A stretch of 64,000 bases of DNA from Salinisphaera sp. T31B1 (GCF_040361275.1 NZ_APNH01000004.1:372001-436000); one strand, 5' to 3'. Counted from the first letter of the stretch, positions 8,299-18,304 are shown. Notes: a model not told the origin generated them from the letters alone. Numbers and translations: made by a program.

Positions 8299-9026
8299 TC
8301 GGGCTGTGCGGCCACCGTCTGTCCGGTGGTCCCGCGAGCGGCCGCCGACAATAGATGCACGTACGGTCCGACGATCTGTTCGGGCAATGCCCCCAGTTCC
8401 ACGGCCGCCGGAAAGGCTTTCTTGCGCAGCGCGGTCTTGCAGGGGCCGGGGTCGACGGCGTTGAAACGCAGGTTGTCGGATTGGGCGTGCTCGACGGCGA
8501 ACATCTGCATCAGTGCCTCCAGGCCGGCTTTGGCTACCCCGTAGGCGCCCCAGAACGCTTTCGGCGTGGCCGCGGGCCGATCGGCGGTGAACACCACAGA
8601 GGCATCGCCGGCGGCCTGAAGCAGGGGCAGGCTGAGCTGGGTGAGCGCAAAGGCGGCAGTCAGGTTGACATGCATGATTCGCTGCCAGCCGTCGATGGGG
8701 TGGGTTGCCAGCGGCATCAGCCCGTCGAACCGCCCGGCGAGATGCACGATCCCGTCCAGGCGGCCGCAGTCGGCGGCGATACCATCGACCAGGCGCTGAT
8801 AATCGTCTTCGCCGGCCTTGGTCACGTCCAGCGGAAACAGCGCGGGCTCGGGACTGCCGTCCGCCACGATGGAATCGAAAACCGGCGTGAGCGTACGTTC
8901 ACGTCGGCCGAGCAGCACGCATTCGGCGCCGGCTGCGGCGACCGCACGCGATACCGGCCCGCCAAGGCCGCCGCCCGCGCCGGTGATGAGTACCACGCGT
9001 CCGGCCAGGGGAGTCGTCTGGCTCAT
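8295..9026 (-). CDS. yciK: YciK-like short-chain dehydrogenase/reductase
   Basis: This 243-residue protein has a Rossmann-fold SDR domain. The dinucleotide-binding motif TGAGGGLGGPV lies near residues 15-25, and NLTAAFALTQ and the catalytic pair YGVAK are present. The substrate of the YciK branch is unknown. The serine that normally lies 13 residues before the catalytic Tyr appears to be Asp (FTADRPA where FTSSSVG is typical in enteric YciK), so ordinary SDR chemistry may be impaired. The ATG at 9026 overlaps the stop of the upstream phosphatase gene (ATGA). It is the last gene of the mtaD-ubiG-mupP-yciK operon, an order shared with Pseudomonas. Confidence 0.88.
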   Translation of the reverse strand: MSQTTPLAGRVVLITGAGGGLGGPVSRAVAAAGAECVLLGRRERTLTPVFDSIVADGSPEPALFPLDVTKAGEDDYQRLVDGIAADCGRLDGIVHLAGRFDGLMPLATHPIDGWQRIMHVNLTAAFALTQLSLPLLQAAGDASVVFTADRPAATPKAFWGAYGVAKAGLEALMQMFAVEHAQSDNLRFNAVDPGPCKTALRKKAFPAAVELGALPEQIVGPYVHLLSAAARGTTGQTVAAQPD

Positions 9027-9691
9027 GAGTTCCTTTGCTTCAGGGTATGGATGGCCGAGCGCAGGTCCGCCACGCGATCGACCACGATGTCGGCGTTCCA
9101 GCCGTGGATATCGTCGCCGACCGGGATATAACCGTAGGCCACCGCGATCGTGGCCATGCCGGCGGCACGGCCCGCCGCCACGTCGCGGTCCGAATCGCCA
9201 ACATAGATGCAGTCGGTCGGATCCACGAAGATCTGCCGGCAGGCCATGAACATGGGCGCCGGATCGGGCTTGGCCACGCCTGCCGAATCGCCGCCGATCA
9301 CGCAGGCCGGTGGCGGATCGAAGTCCAGGTGATCCATCAGCGGCCGGGCCAGTGCCTCGGTCTTGTTGGTGATCACGCCCCATATATCGCCGCCGGCCAC
9401 GATATCGGCCACGAGCTTGCGCATGCCCTCGAAGGCGCGCGACTCGCGCGTCATGCGCGCCCGGTAGGCTTCGATGAAGGCGTCGTAGGTCTCGGCATAG
9501 GCGGCGTGCTCCGGGGTCAGATCCAGGCCCTTGCCCAGCATGCCGCGCCCGCCGAAGGAGCAGAGCGGCGCCAGCTCGGCCAGGGGCAGGGGATCGAGCC
9601 CGCGTTCGACGCGCATGTCGTTGACCGCGCCGGCGAGATCCGGCGCGGTATCGACGAGCGTGCCGTCCAGGTCGAATAACACCGCGCCCAT
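9023..9691 (-). CDS. mupP: HAD phosphatase, MupP-type (N-acetylmuramate 6-phosphate phosphatase) or phosphoglycolate phosphatase
   Basis: This is a 222-residue HAD-superfamily hydrolase. Motif I is LFDLDGTLVDT, with the nucleophile Asp at residues 7-9. Motif II Thr is in GVITNKTEALA, motif III Lys in GVAKPDP, and motif IV is YVGDSDRDVAAGRAAGM. Such proteins are usually labelled phosphoglycolate phosphatase. The position directly between ubiG and yciK is that of Pseudomonas MupP, which dephosphorylates MurNAc-6-phosphate in the anhydro-muropeptide recycling route to UDP-MurNAc. I prefer MupP on synteny; sequence motifs alone do not separate the two. It overlaps ubiG by one base and yciK by four. 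Confidence 0.8.
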   Translation of the reverse strand: MGAVLFDLDGTLVDTAPDLAGAVNDMRVERGLDPLPLAELAPLCSFGGRGMLGKGLDLTPEHAAYAETYDAFIEAYRARMTRESRAFEGMRKLVADIVAGGDIWGVITNKTEALARPLMDHLDFDPPPACVIGGDSAGVAKPDPAPMFMACRQIFVDPTDCIYVGDSDRDVAAGRAAGMATIAVAYGYIPVGDDIHGWNADIVVDRVADLRSAIHTLKQRNS

Positions 9692-10398
9692 CAGGCCGCG
9701 CCCTCGGGCTTGCGGGCGTGGAGGAAATAGTTGACGTCCGGCGAGCGCGACAGGCGCGCGCCGTGGGTCAGCGGGTTGTAGTGCATGCCGCAGATGGTCT
9801 CGACGTCCAGGCCGGCGTTGCGACACCATCGCGACAGCTCGGCCGGGCGGATGAGCTTGGCATAATCGTGGGTACCGCGCGGCAACAGGTGCAGCAGGTA
9901 TTCGCCGGCGCCGATTGCGAGCAGCCACGACTTGGCGCTGCGGTTAATGGTCGAAAAGAACAGCTGACCGCCCGGCGCGCAGGCCATCGCGCAGTCCTCG
10001 ACCACGTAGGCGGGCTCGTCGACGTGTTCGAGCATCTCGTAGCACACCACGATATCGAAGGTGCCCGCCTGCTCTGCGGAAACGTCGCGGCTCGATGTGC
10101 AGCGATAATCGATCTCCAGGTCGGCCTCTGCCGCATGGGCGCGTGCGGCCTCGATCAGTTCGGGCGCAAGATCCAGCCCGGTGACCTTCGCACCCCGGCG
10201 TGCCAGAGCTTCGCAGAGGATGCCCGCGCCGCAGCCGACATCGAGCACGCGCTTGCCGGCCAGCGGCGCCCGCCGGTCGATGAAATCGCATCGCAACGGG
10301 TTGATGTCGTGCAGCGCACGCATCTCGCCGGTCGCATCCCACCAACGCGCGGCCAGCTGTCCGAATTTGGCGAGCTCGGCATTCTGATCCTGGGTCAT
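9691..10398 (-). CDS. ubiG: Ubiquinone biosynthesis O-methyltransferase
   Basis: UbiG performs both O-methylations in ubiquinone synthesis, using S-adenosylmethionine, at the inner-membrane surface. It has 235 residues. The N-terminal ELAKFGQLAARWWD segment and LHDINPLR are UbiG signatures. SAM motif I is VLDVGCGAGILCEALAR near residue 50, with GLDLAPELIEAA next. CYEMLEHVDEP and FFSTINRS are also typical. The ATG at 10398 overlaps the mtaD stop, so translation is probably coupled. Pairing with mtaD makes sense because both act around the S-adenosylmethionine by-products. Confidence 0.96.
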   Translation of the reverse strand: MTQDQNAELAKFGQLAARWWDATGEMRALHDINPLRCDFIDRRAPLAGKRVLDVGCGAGILCEALARRGAKVTGLDLAPELIEAARAHAAEADLEIDYRCTSSRDVSAEQAGTFDIVVCYEMLEHVDEPAYVVEDCAMACAPGGQLFFSTINRSAKSWLLAIGAGEYLLHLLPRGTHDYAKLIRPAELSRWCRNAGLDVETICGMHYNPLTHGARLSRSPDVNYFLHARKPEGAA

Positions 10399-11726
10399 GG
10401 GGCGTCCTTGTCGTGATCGGCCAACTGTGTGCGCCAGTGTTCGGCGCGGGACAGGATATCGGTCTCGTCCAGCGTGGTCAGGCGGCGCTCGGCCAGCAGT
10501 CGACGGCCGGCGACCCACGTATCGGTAACCTGTTCGCGGCTGGCGTTGTAGACCAGAGCGGGCACCGGGTCGAACACAGGCTGGGTTTCGATGGCACCGA
10601 GATCCACCGCGCAGAGATCGGCCGCCTTGCCGGGCACGATCGAACCGGTGACGTGATCCAGTCCGAGCGCCTTCGCTCCGTTGATCGTGGCCATGGCGAG
10701 CACGCGATCGGCGCTCACCGCTGCGGCGTCGTCGGCGGCGACCTTGCCGATGAAGGCTGCCGTACGCATTTCGCCGATCATGTCCAGATCGTTGTTCGAT
10801 GCCGCGCCATCGGTGCCCAACGCGACGTTGACGCCGGCATCGAGCAGCCGCTGGACCGGGCATAGCCCGCTGGCCAGCTTGAGATTGGATTCGGGTGAAT
10901 GCAGCACATGCACGCCCTGGGCGGCACAGCGGGCGATTTCGGTGTCGGTCAGCTGGGTCATGTGCACGGCCATGAAGCCCGGTGTGAGCAGGCCCAGCCG
11001 CTCCAGACGCGCCAGCGGCCGTTCGCCGTGCTTCTGCACGCTGTCCTCGACCTCGAAGGCAGTCTCGTGAACGTGCATGTGCACGCGCAGGTCCATCTCG
11101 TCGGCGTAGGTTCGGATCTTGTTCAGCGGCCCGTCGGAGACCGTATAGGGCGCATGGGGCGCAAACACCGTGGTGATACGGTCGTGGCCTCGCCAGGCAT
11201 CGCGCAGTGCCAGGCCCTTTTCCAGATACTCGGCGGCGTTGGCGGCCCAGACGGTGGGGAAGTCGATCACGATCATGCCGACGGCCGCACGCATGCCGGC
11301 ATGGTCGACGCGGTCGGCGACCACGTCGGGGAAGAAATACATGTCGTTGAAGCAGGTCGTGCCGCCGCGGAGCATTTCGGCCATGGCCAGGTCGGTGCCG
11401 TCGGCCACGAATTCGGCCGACATGAACGCGCCCTCGATCGGCCAGATGTGTTCGGTCAGCCATGGCATGAGCGGCATGTCGTTGGCAATGCCGCGCATGA
11501 GGTTCATCGCTGCATGGGTATGGGTGTTGATCAGACCGGGCAGCAGTACATGGCGGTCCAGTTCCACGATTTCGGCGGGCGTATAGCGTTCGTGGGCCTG
11601 GTCGACCGGCAGCACGGCTTCGATCGAGCCGCGATGGACCGCTACCGCGTGGTCTTCCAGCAACCGCCGGTCGCCGTCGACGGGCACGATCCAGCGGGCA
11701 CAGATGAGTGTGTCGATCTTGGTCAT
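10395..11726 (-). CDS. mtaD: 5-methylthioadenosine/S-adenosylhomocysteine deaminase (TRZ/ATZ family)
   Basis: This is a 443-residue metal-dependent amidohydrolase. The metal-binding signature LINTHTHAAMNLMRG lies near residues 64-78. HMHVHETAFEV and HSPESNLKLASG hold further ligands, and GTDGAASNNDLDM carries the catalytic Asp. This branch deaminates methylthioadenosine, which in Pseudomonas replaces the missing MTA nucleosidase; S-adenosylhomocysteine may also be used. The same gene position next to ubiG is seen in Pseudomonas aeruginosa. ATG 11726 is chosen; in-frame starts further up add a stretch of no family similarity. It is divergent from gyrA. Confidence 0.9.
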   Translation of the reverse strand: MTKIDTLICARWIVPVDGDRRLLEDHAVAVHRGSIEAVLPVDQAHERYTPAEIVELDRHVLLPGLINTHTHAAMNLMRGIANDMPLMPWLTEHIWPIEGAFMSAEFVADGTDLAMAEMLRGGTTCFNDMYFFPDVVADRVDHAGMRAAVGMIVIDFPTVWAANAAEYLEKGLALRDAWRGHDRITTVFAPHAPYTVSDGPLNKIRTYADEMDLRVHMHVHETAFEVEDSVQKHGERPLARLERLGLLTPGFMAVHMTQLTDTEIARCAAQGVHVLHSPESNLKLASGLCPVQRLLDAGVNVALGTDGAASNNDLDMIGEMRTAAFIGKVAADDAAAVSADRVLAMATINGAKALGLDHVTGSIVPGKAADLCAVDLGAIETQPVFDPVPALVYNASREQVTDTWVAGRRLLAERRLTTLDETDILSRAEHWRTQLADHDKDAP

Positions 11727-11810
11727 GGAACACGGTGCCCGGCGGGCGACGGTGGTGGGCGTCAATGGCCGCCACTCTAGCGTAGTCGGGGCCTTTTGGC
11801 ATGTTGGCTG

Positions 11811-11819
11811 TGCTAACAT
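11811..11819 (+). promoter_or_regulatory. Extended -10 element upstream of gyrA
   Basis: TGC-TAACAT at 11811-11819 fits an extended -10 promoter (TGn before the hexamer). The nearest -35-like word, TTGGCA at 11796-11801, is only 12 bp away, so any activity would rely on the extended -10. It would leave a gyrA leader of about 140 bases. The same TGn-TAACAT word occurs at 41003-41011 ahead of a small lipoprotein gene. Confidence 0.35.
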
Positions 11820-11965
11820 GACCGGCTTTACGCGACGGTGTATTCGGGCCGATCAAAGCCTGCGGCTTTGCGGCGCGCAACACCGACTGCCAGTCCGTGG
11901 GATGCCGTTTCACAGGCCGTCGTCGAGACGGCGCCGGGGGCGTTTCGCACCACCAGAACAAGTCT

Positions 11966-14617
11966 ATGGCCGACGTCGCAAAAGAGATTCTCTCGATCAA
12001 CCTCGAAGACGAGATGCGCCAGTCGTATCTCGACTACGCGATGAGCGTCATCGTCGGACGCGCGCTGCCGGATGTGCGCGACGGTCTCAAGCCGGTGCAT
12101 CGGCGTGTGCTGTATGCGATGCGCGAGCTGTCCAACGACTGGAACAAGCCATACAAGAAATCGGCCCGTGTGGTCGGCGACGTGATCGGTAAGTATCACC
12201 CGCATGGCGATTCGGCCGTCTACGACACGATCGTACGCATGGCGCAGGATTTCTCCATGCGCTATGTCCTGGTCGACGGTCAGGGCAACTTCGGCTCGAT
12301 CGACGGCGATGCGCCGGCGGCGATGCGCTATACCGAAGTGCGTATGGCCAAGCTCGCCCACGAGATTCTGGCCGACATCGAGAAGGACACCGTCGATTTC
12401 ATCCCGAACTACGACGAGTCCGAATCCGAGCCGGCGGTCCTGCCCACGCGGCTGCCGAACCTGCTGGTCAACGGCGGCACCGGCATCGCGGTCGGCATGG
12501 CGACCAATATTCCGCCGCACAATCTGGTGGAGATCATCAACGCCTGCCTGGCGCTGATCGAGAACCCGGAGATCGATGTCGCCGGCCTGATGGCGCACGT
12601 GCCCGGGCCGGATTTTCCGACCGCGGCCATGATCAACGGCGCCGACGGCATTCGCGAAGCCTATGAAACCGGCCGCGGGCGGATCTATATGCGCGCCCGG
12701 GCCCATTTCGAGGACGTCGACGAGCGCGGCAAGCAGTCGATCGTGGTCACCGAGCTGCCCTATCAGGTCAACAAGGCGCGATTGCTGGAAAAGATCGCCG
12801 AACTGGTCAAGGAAAAGCGTATCGAGGGAATCACCGAGCTGCGCGACGAGTCCGATAAGGACGGCATGCGCATGGTCGTCGAGCTGCGCCGCGGCGAGAC
12901 GCCCGAAGTGGTGCTCAACAATCTCTATCGACATTCGTCGATGCAGACCGTGTTCGGCATCAACATGGTGGCGCTGGACGACGGCCAGCCGCGTACGCTC
13001 AACCTCAAGCAAATGCTCGAGGCGTTCATTCGCCACCGGCGCGAAGTCGTCACCCGGCGTACGCAGTTCGAGCTGGCCAAGGCACGTGCCCGTGCGCACG
13101 TGCTGGAAGGGCTGACCATCGCGCTGGCGAACATCGACGAGGTGATCGCGCTGATCAAGGCCTCGAGCGGGCCGGCCGAGGCGCGCGAGGCGCTGGTCGC
13201 CAAAACCTGGCCGCCCGGGCAGGTCGTGGACATGCTCGAGCGTGCCGGGGCCACTGCCTCGCGCCCGGCCGACCTGGATGCGGCGTTCGGCCTGCAGGAC
13301 AGCGGCAGCTATCGCCTGACCGAGACCCAGGCCCAGGCGATCCTGGATCTGCGCCTGCATCGGCTCACCGGGCTCGAGCAGGACAAGATCATCGAGGAGT
13401 TCGAAAAGCTGCTCGATGCGATCGCCGACTATATCGAGATCCTGTCGAGCATGGCGCGCCTGTTCGAGGTCATCACCGAAGAGCTCGAGGCGATCAAGCG
13501 CGACTACGGCGATGCCCGAAAGACCCAGATCCTGGATCACCATGTCGATCTGACCACGGCTGACCTGATCACGCCCGAGGATGTGGTCGTGACCCTGACC
13601 CACGAGGGGTATGTCAAAAGCCAGCCCCTGGACGCCTATCGAGCCCAGCGCCGCGGCGGCCGCGGCAAGTCGGCGACCGCGACCAAGGACGCCGATTTCA
13701 TCGACAAGCTGTGGGTCACCCACACCCACGACACGCTGCTGTGCTTTTCGTCGGCTGGCAAGGCCTACTGGCTGAAGGTCTACGAGCTGCCCAGCGCCGG
13801 TCGCGGCGCGCGCGGCAAGCCGATCGTCAACCTATTGCCGCTGGAATCCGACGAGCGCATCAGCCAGGTGCTGCCGATCAAGGATTTCGCCACCGGCGAA
13901 AACGTCTTCTTCGCCACCCGCAGTGGCACGGTCAAGAAGACCGCGCTGGAGCAGTTCTCGCGACCACGCAGCAACGGCATCATCGCGATCGATCTCAGGG
14001 ACGACGACGCGCTGGTCGGCGTGGATCTGACGTCTGGCCAGGGCGACGAAGTGATGTTGTTCGCCTCCCACGGCAAGGTGATCCGCTTCGGTGAAGAGGA
14101 CGTCCGCTCGATGGGCCGCACGGCCGCCGGCGTACGCGGTATTCGCCTGCCGGATGCTCAGGCCAAGGTCATCGCGCTCATCGTGATCCGTGACGGCGAA
14201 ATCCTCACCGTCACCGAACATGGCTACGGCAAGCGCACGCCGGTCGACGACTATCCGCTGCGCGGCCGCGGCGGCCAGGGCGTGCTCGCACTCAAGCAAT
14301 CCGACAAGACCGGCTCGGTGGTCGGCGCGACGCAGGTGCTCGACGACGACGAGATCATGCTGATCTCGAACATGGGCACGCTGATCCGTACCGCGGTGGC
14401 CGAGATTTCGGTGCTGGGCCGCAACACGCAGGGCGTGCGCATCATTCGCGTGGCCGACGACCAGCATCTGGTGGGCGTCGACCGTATCGCCGTGGACGAG
14501 GACGAAGACGGCGCATCCGATGTCGATGAGCCGAACGAATCGGCCGCGGACGACGATCGCTCGACCGGAGGCGCCGCTGCGCCGGGCGATCACGACAACG
14601 ACACGGACAGCGAGTAG
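11966..14617 (+). CDS. gyrA: DNA gyrase subunit A
   Basis: GyrA is the breaking-rejoining subunit of the type II topoisomerase that introduces negative supercoils. It has 883 residues, full length. Catalytic Tyr122 is in [10 protein letters not shown]. The quinolone-resistance region reads [10 protein letters not shown] with Ser83 and Asp87, the wild-type fluoroquinolone-sensitive residues in E. coli numbering. The C-terminal beta-pinwheel is recognisable by repeated blades, and the GyrA box QRRGGRGK near residue 561 is intact, so DNA wrapping should work. The last 40 residues or so are an acidic tail, as in other gammaproteobacteria. ATG 11966 gives the canonical [14 protein letters not shown] start. 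Confidence 0.98.
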   Translation: MADVAKEILSINLEDEMRQSYLDYAMSVIVGRALPDVRDGLKPVHRRVLYAMRELSNDWNKPYKKSARVVGDVIGKYHPHGDSAVYDTIVRMAQDFSMRYVLVDGQGNFGSIDGDAPAAMRYTEVRMAKLAHEILADIEKDTVDFIPNYDESESEPAVLPTRLPNLLVNGGTGIAVGMATNIPPHNLVEIINACLALIENPEIDVAGLMAHVPGPDFPTAAMINGADGIREAYETGRGRIYMRARAHFEDVDERGKQSIVVTELPYQVNKARLLEKIAELVKEKRIEGITELRDESDKDGMRMVVELRRGETPEVVLNNLYRHSSMQTVFGINMVALDDGQPRTLNLKQMLEAFIRHRREVVTRRTQFELAKARARAHVLEGLTIALANIDEVIALIKASSGPAEAREALVAKTWPPGQVVDMLERAGATASRPADLDAAFGLQDSGSYRLTETQAQAILDLRLHRLTGLEQDKIIEEFEKLLDAIADYIEILSSMARLFEVITEELEAIKRDYGDARKTQILDHHVDLTTADLITPEDVVVTLTHEGYVKSQPLDAYRAQRRGGRGKSATATKDADFIDKLWVTHTHDTLLCFSSAGKAYWLKVYELPSAGRGARGKPIVNLLPLESDERISQVLPIKDFATGENVFFATRSGTVKKTALEQFSRPRSNGIIAIDLRDDDALVGVDLTSGQGDEVMLFASHGKVIRFGEEDVRSMGRTAAGVRGIRLPDAQAKVIALIVIRDGEILTVTEHGYGKRTPVDDYPLRGRGGQGVLALKQSDKTGSVVGATQVLDDDEIMLISNMGTLIRTAVAEISVLGRNTQGVRIIRVADDQHLVGVDRIAVDEDEDGASDVDEPNESAADDDRSTGGAAAPGDHDNDTDSE

Positions 14618-14657
14618 CATCGCGCCGTATTCACAGCAATCGGGAGAACCAGTTCCA

Positions 14658-15743
14658 ATGGCACGTGTTTACAACTTCAGTGCAGGCCCGGCGACGCTGC
14701 CGGTCGAGGTTCTAGAAAAGGCGCAGGCCGATCTGCTGGATTGGCAGGGCTGCGGGATGTCCGTGATGGAAATGAGCCATCGCGGATCGGAGTTCGTGTC
14801 CATCGCCGACAAGGCGCGCGCCGATCTCAAGACCCTTCTCAACGTGCCCGACGATTACAGCATCCTGTTCCTGCAGGGTGGGGCGGCCGGCCAGTTCGCG
14901 GGCGTGCCGCTGAACCTGATGGGTGATTCGTCCAAGGCCGATTACGTCATCAACGGCAGCTGGGGCAAGAAGGCGGTCAAGGAGGCCGGCAAGTTCGGCG
15001 ATGCCCAGGTCGCGGCCAATTCCGCCGTGGATGGCAGCTTCACCGACGTGCCGCCGCGTGGCGACTGGCAATTGCGTGATGATGCGGCCTATGTGCACTA
15101 CACGCCCAACGAGACCATTGAAGGCATCGAATTTCCGGACGTGCCCGACACGGGCGACGTGCCGCTGGTGGCCGACTGGTCATCGGCGTTCTTGTCCAAG
15201 CCCATCGACGTATCCAAGTTCGGGGTCATCTATGCCGGGGCCCAGAAGAACGCCGGGCCGGCCGGCATGACGCTGGTGATCGTACGTAACGACCTCATGG
15301 GCAATCCGCAGAAAGGCGTGCCCATGGTGCTCGACTACAAGCAGCAGGCCGACGCCGACTCCATGCTCAACACGCCTTCGTGCTTTGCCTGGTACATGTG
15401 CGGGCTGACGTTCGAGTGGATCCTCGACAACGGCGGTCTGGAAGGCATGGCCGAGCTCAACGCGAAGAAGGCGAAGACGCTGTACGAAGCCATCGACGGC
15501 TCCGACTTCTATCGTAATCCGGTAGCGGCCAAGGCGCGTTCACGCATGAACGTGCCGTTCCTGCTTGCCGACGAAAGCCTGAACAAGAAATTCCTCGCCG
15601 AGGCCGAGGCGGCCGGGCTGTCCACGCTCAAAGGCCATCGATCGGTCGGCGGCATGCGCGCATCCATCTACAATGCCATGCCGCAGGCCGGCGTCGACGC
15701 GCTGGTGGACTTCATGCGTGCCTTCGAAAAAGACAACGGGTAG
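14658..15743 (+). CDS. serC: Phosphoserine aminotransferase
   Basis: This PLP enzyme converts 3-phosphohydroxypyruvate to phosphoserine and also acts in pyridoxal phosphate synthesis. It has 361 residues. The start ATG 14658 gives the typical N-terminus MARVYNFSAGPATLP, with GGGAGAACC upstream. The PLP Schiff-base lysine is Lys197 in YAGAQKNAGPAG, equivalent to Lys198 in E. coli. MSHRGSEF and GGMRASIYNAMP are family motifs. It lies 40 bp after gyrA and 120 bp before serA, which supplies its substrate. Confidence 0.97.
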   Translation: MARVYNFSAGPATLPVEVLEKAQADLLDWQGCGMSVMEMSHRGSEFVSIADKARADLKTLLNVPDDYSILFLQGGAAGQFAGVPLNLMGDSSKADYVINGSWGKKAVKEAGKFGDAQVAANSAVDGSFTDVPPRGDWQLRDDAAYVHYTPNETIEGIEFPDVPDTGDVPLVADWSSAFLSKPIDVSKFGVIYAGAQKNAGPAGMTLVIVRNDLMGNPQKGVPMVLDYKQQADADSMLNTPSCFAWYMCGLTFEWILDNGGLEGMAELNAKKAKTLYEAIDGSDFYRNPVAAKARSRMNVPFLLADESLNKKFLAEAEAAGLSTLKGHRSVGGMRASIYNAMPQAGVDALVDFMRAFEKDNG

Positions 15744-15862
15744 AACACGAATCCGCGGTTTTCGCCGACCCTGCCAGCGGTGGACGATATGGCGTGCAAG
15801 CGCTGGCGCCGGCGTCTTCTGCGGTTCGTTTTCTTGGTAAGAATCTGCCGACAAGGGTTTCT

Positions 15863-17056
15863 ATGACATTCAAGGTTCAGACACTCAACAGCATTTCGTC
15901 GAAGGGCCTCGATCGCCTGCCGCGCGAGATCTATGAAGTGGCCTCGGAGCTGTCGCGGCCGGATGCGATCATCCTGCGTTCGCACAACATGCACGACATG
16001 GATATCGCCGATAGCGTGCGTGCCATCGGCCGCGCCGGTGCCGGCGTCAACAATATCCCCGTGGCCGACATGACCAAGCGCGGCGTGCCGGTGTTCAACG
16101 CCCCGGGCGCCAACGCCAACGCGGTCAAGGAACTGGTGCTCTCCGGGCTGTTGCTGTCGTCGCGCAATATCATTGGCGCCTGGCGCTATGTCGAGGAGCT
16201 CACCTCTACGGGCGATGCGCTCAAGAAGGAGGTCGAGGCCGGCAAGAAGCGCTTCAAGGGCGTCGAGCTGCCGGGCCGTACACTGGGTGTGGCCGGTCTG
16301 GGCGCGATCGGCGTGCAGGTGGCCAACGCCGCACGCGATCTGGGTATGAACGTGCTCGGCTTCGACCCGGGCATCACCGTCAACAACGCCTGGCGCCTGC
16401 ATGCCAACGTCTCGCAGGCATTGTCGGTCGACGAGCTGCTCTCGCGTTCGGACTACGTGTCCCTGCACGTGCCGCTGGTCGACGATACACGCGGGCTGAT
16501 CGATGCCAAGCGGCTCAAGCTCATGCGCAAGGACGCCGTGCTGCTCAATTTCTCGCGTGCCGAGATCGTTGACGAGGATGCCGTGCTGGGCGCACTGGAA
16601 TCCGGCCGACTGGCCTACTATGTCTGCGATTTTCCCTCGGAGAAACTGCGGGGCCACGATCGCGTGATCACGCTGCCGCATCTGGGCGCGTCCACCGACG
16701 AGGCCGAGGACAACAGTGCGGTCATGATCGCCGATCAGCTCCGCGACTATCTGGAAGTCGGCAATATCCGCAATTCGGTGAACTTTCCCGAAGCGATCAT
16801 GCCGCCGACCTCGCATGCGCACCGCATCGTGGTGGTCAACCACAACGTGCCGAACATGGTCGGCCAGATCTCCTCGACGCTCGCCCGTCACAAGCACAAC
16901 ATCGCGGATCTGCTGAACAAGTCCAAGGGCGAGATCGCCTATACGCTGGTCGACGTCGACGCCGCGGTGGCCGACGAGGCACTCGATGAGCTCAAGGGCA
17001 TCGAAGGCGTGCTGTGCGTGCGCTATCTCGGCGCCGTGGGCAGCGACGTCGAGTAG
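15863..17056 (+). CDS. serA: D-3-phosphoglycerate dehydrogenase, short ACT-domain form
   Basis: This enzyme carries out the first committed step of serine synthesis, oxidising 3-phosphoglycerate with NAD. It has 397 residues, shorter than the 410-residue E. coli enzyme and of the class common in anaerobes and some proteobacteria. The Rossmann motif GVAGLGAIGVQVANAA lies near 147. NFSRAEIVDEDAVLGAL and the catalytic His in LPHLGAST are present. A C-terminal ACT domain starts near residue 320 (HRIVVVNHNVPNMVGQIS) and probably senses serine. The start ATG 15863 follows ACAAGGG. Its location between serC and pheA makes a serine plus aromatic amino acid operon. Confidence 0.95.
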   Translation: MTFKVQTLNSISSKGLDRLPREIYEVASELSRPDAIILRSHNMHDMDIADSVRAIGRAGAGVNNIPVADMTKRGVPVFNAPGANANAVKELVLSGLLLSSRNIIGAWRYVEELTSTGDALKKEVEAGKKRFKGVELPGRTLGVAGLGAIGVQVANAARDLGMNVLGFDPGITVNNAWRLHANVSQALSVDELLSRSDYVSLHVPLVDDTRGLIDAKRLKLMRKDAVLLNFSRAEIVDEDAVLGALESGRLAYYVCDFPSEKLRGHDRVITLPHLGASTDEAEDNSAVMIADQLRDYLEVGNIRNSVNFPEAIMPPTSHAHRIVVVNHNVPNMVGQISSTLARHKHNIADLLNKSKGEIAYTLVDVDAAVADEALDELKGIEGVLCVRYLGAVGSDVE

Positions 17057-17066
17057 GGCCGGTCGC

Positions 17067-18167
17067 ATGAGTTCATCCGACGATGCGGCCCTGGCCTCGG
17101 CGCGACAGCGTATCGATGCGCTGGACGAACAGATCCAGCAGCTGATCGCAGAGCGGGCCGGCGTGGCGCTGGACGTCGCCCGTATCAAGCAGTCCCAGGG
17201 GCGCAGCGACTTCTACCGGCCCGAGCGCGAAGCGGATGTACTCAAGCGAGTGGCCGCACGCAATGACGGGCCGCTGACGGATGCGACGATCACGCGGCTG
17301 ATGCGCGAGGTCATGTCGGCCTGCCTGGCGCTCGAATCGCCGCTCAAGGTCGCTTATCTCGGCCCGGAAGGTACCTATACCCAGGCCGCGGTCTACAAGC
17401 ACTTCGGGCATGCCGTGAACGCGCTGCCGATGGCGGCGATCGACGAGATCTTCCGCGAGGTCGAGGCAGGCAACGCTGATTTCGGCGTCGTGCCGGTCGA
17501 GAACTCGACCGAGGGCGTGGTCAGCCATACGCTCGATCAGCTGGTCGGCAGTACGTTGTCGATCTGTGGCGAGGTCGCGCTCGCGGTGCATCATCACCTG
17601 CTGTCGAACGCGCGGGATTTGTCTCGCGTCAAGCGGGTGGTCGCGCATGCCCAGTCGCTGGCCCAGTGCCGCAAATGGCTGGACAGCCACTTGCCCGGCG
17701 TGGTGCGCGAGGCGGTGGCCAGCAATGGCGAAGCGGCTCGCATGGTGGCTGGCGAACGCCAGGCCGCGGCGATCGCCGGGCGCGCCGCCTCGGAGTTCTA
17801 CGAGCTGGGCATTCTGGCATCCAATATCGAGGACGAGCCCAACAACACCACGCGTTTTCTGGTGCTGGGCAAGCAGCGTGTACCGGCCACGGGCTCCGAT
17901 ATGACCTCCATCCTGGTCGCCATTCGCAACCAGCCGGGCATGCTGCATCGTCTGCTCACGCCGGCCGCGGATGCGGGCGTGGATCTGGCGCGGATCGAGT
18001 CGCGGCCTTCCCGCCGCCAGGCCTGGGATTACAATTTCTTTATCGATATCGAAGGGCACGCCGACGAAGAGCGGGTCCGGCGAGTGATCGAGGCCATCGA
18101 AAGCCAGGCGGCCATGCTCAAGGTGCTCGGCGCCTACCCACGCGCGATCAGCCCCGAGCACGGCTAG
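17067..18167 (+). CDS. pheA: Chorismate mutase/prephenate dehydratase (P-protein)
   Basis: This bifunctional enzyme takes chorismate to phenylpyruvate for phenylalanine. It has 366 residues. The AroQ-type mutase occupies about 8-92 (RIDALDEQIQQLIAERA, RPEREADVLKRV). Prephenate dehydratase covers about 95-275, with GPEGTYTQAA and the catalytic NNTTRFLVLG. The regulatory ACT domain follows (ILVAIRNQPGMLHRLL); its ESRPSRR motif is the phenylalanine-binding site, so feedback inhibition is expected. It starts 10 bp after serA. There is no leader peptide or attenuator upstream. Confidence 0.97.
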   Translation: MSSSDDAALASARQRIDALDEQIQQLIAERAGVALDVARIKQSQGRSDFYRPEREADVLKRVAARNDGPLTDATITRLMREVMSACLALESPLKVAYLGPEGTYTQAAVYKHFGHAVNALPMAAIDEIFREVEAGNADFGVVPVENSTEGVVSHTLDQLVGSTLSICGEVALAVHHHLLSNARDLSRVKRVVAHAQSLAQCRKWLDSHLPGVVREAVASNGEAARMVAGERQAAAIAGRAASEFYELGILASNIEDEPNNTTRFLVLGKQRVPATGSDMTSILVAIRNQPGMLHRLLTPAADAGVDLARIESRPSRRQAWDYNFFIDIEGHADEERVRRVIEAIESQAAMLKVLGAYPRAISPEHG

Positions 18168-18304
18168 CACGCGCGCATGGCCGCGCGGCGGCGTATCGTA
18201 ACGTGTGACGGGCCACGCGGCGTCCGGCCGTGCCGGCTCCGCAGCAGACAAGCAACCATCGACCGACTCGCCCCGGCAGCCGGCCGAAGCAAGGACAAAA
18301 GACC

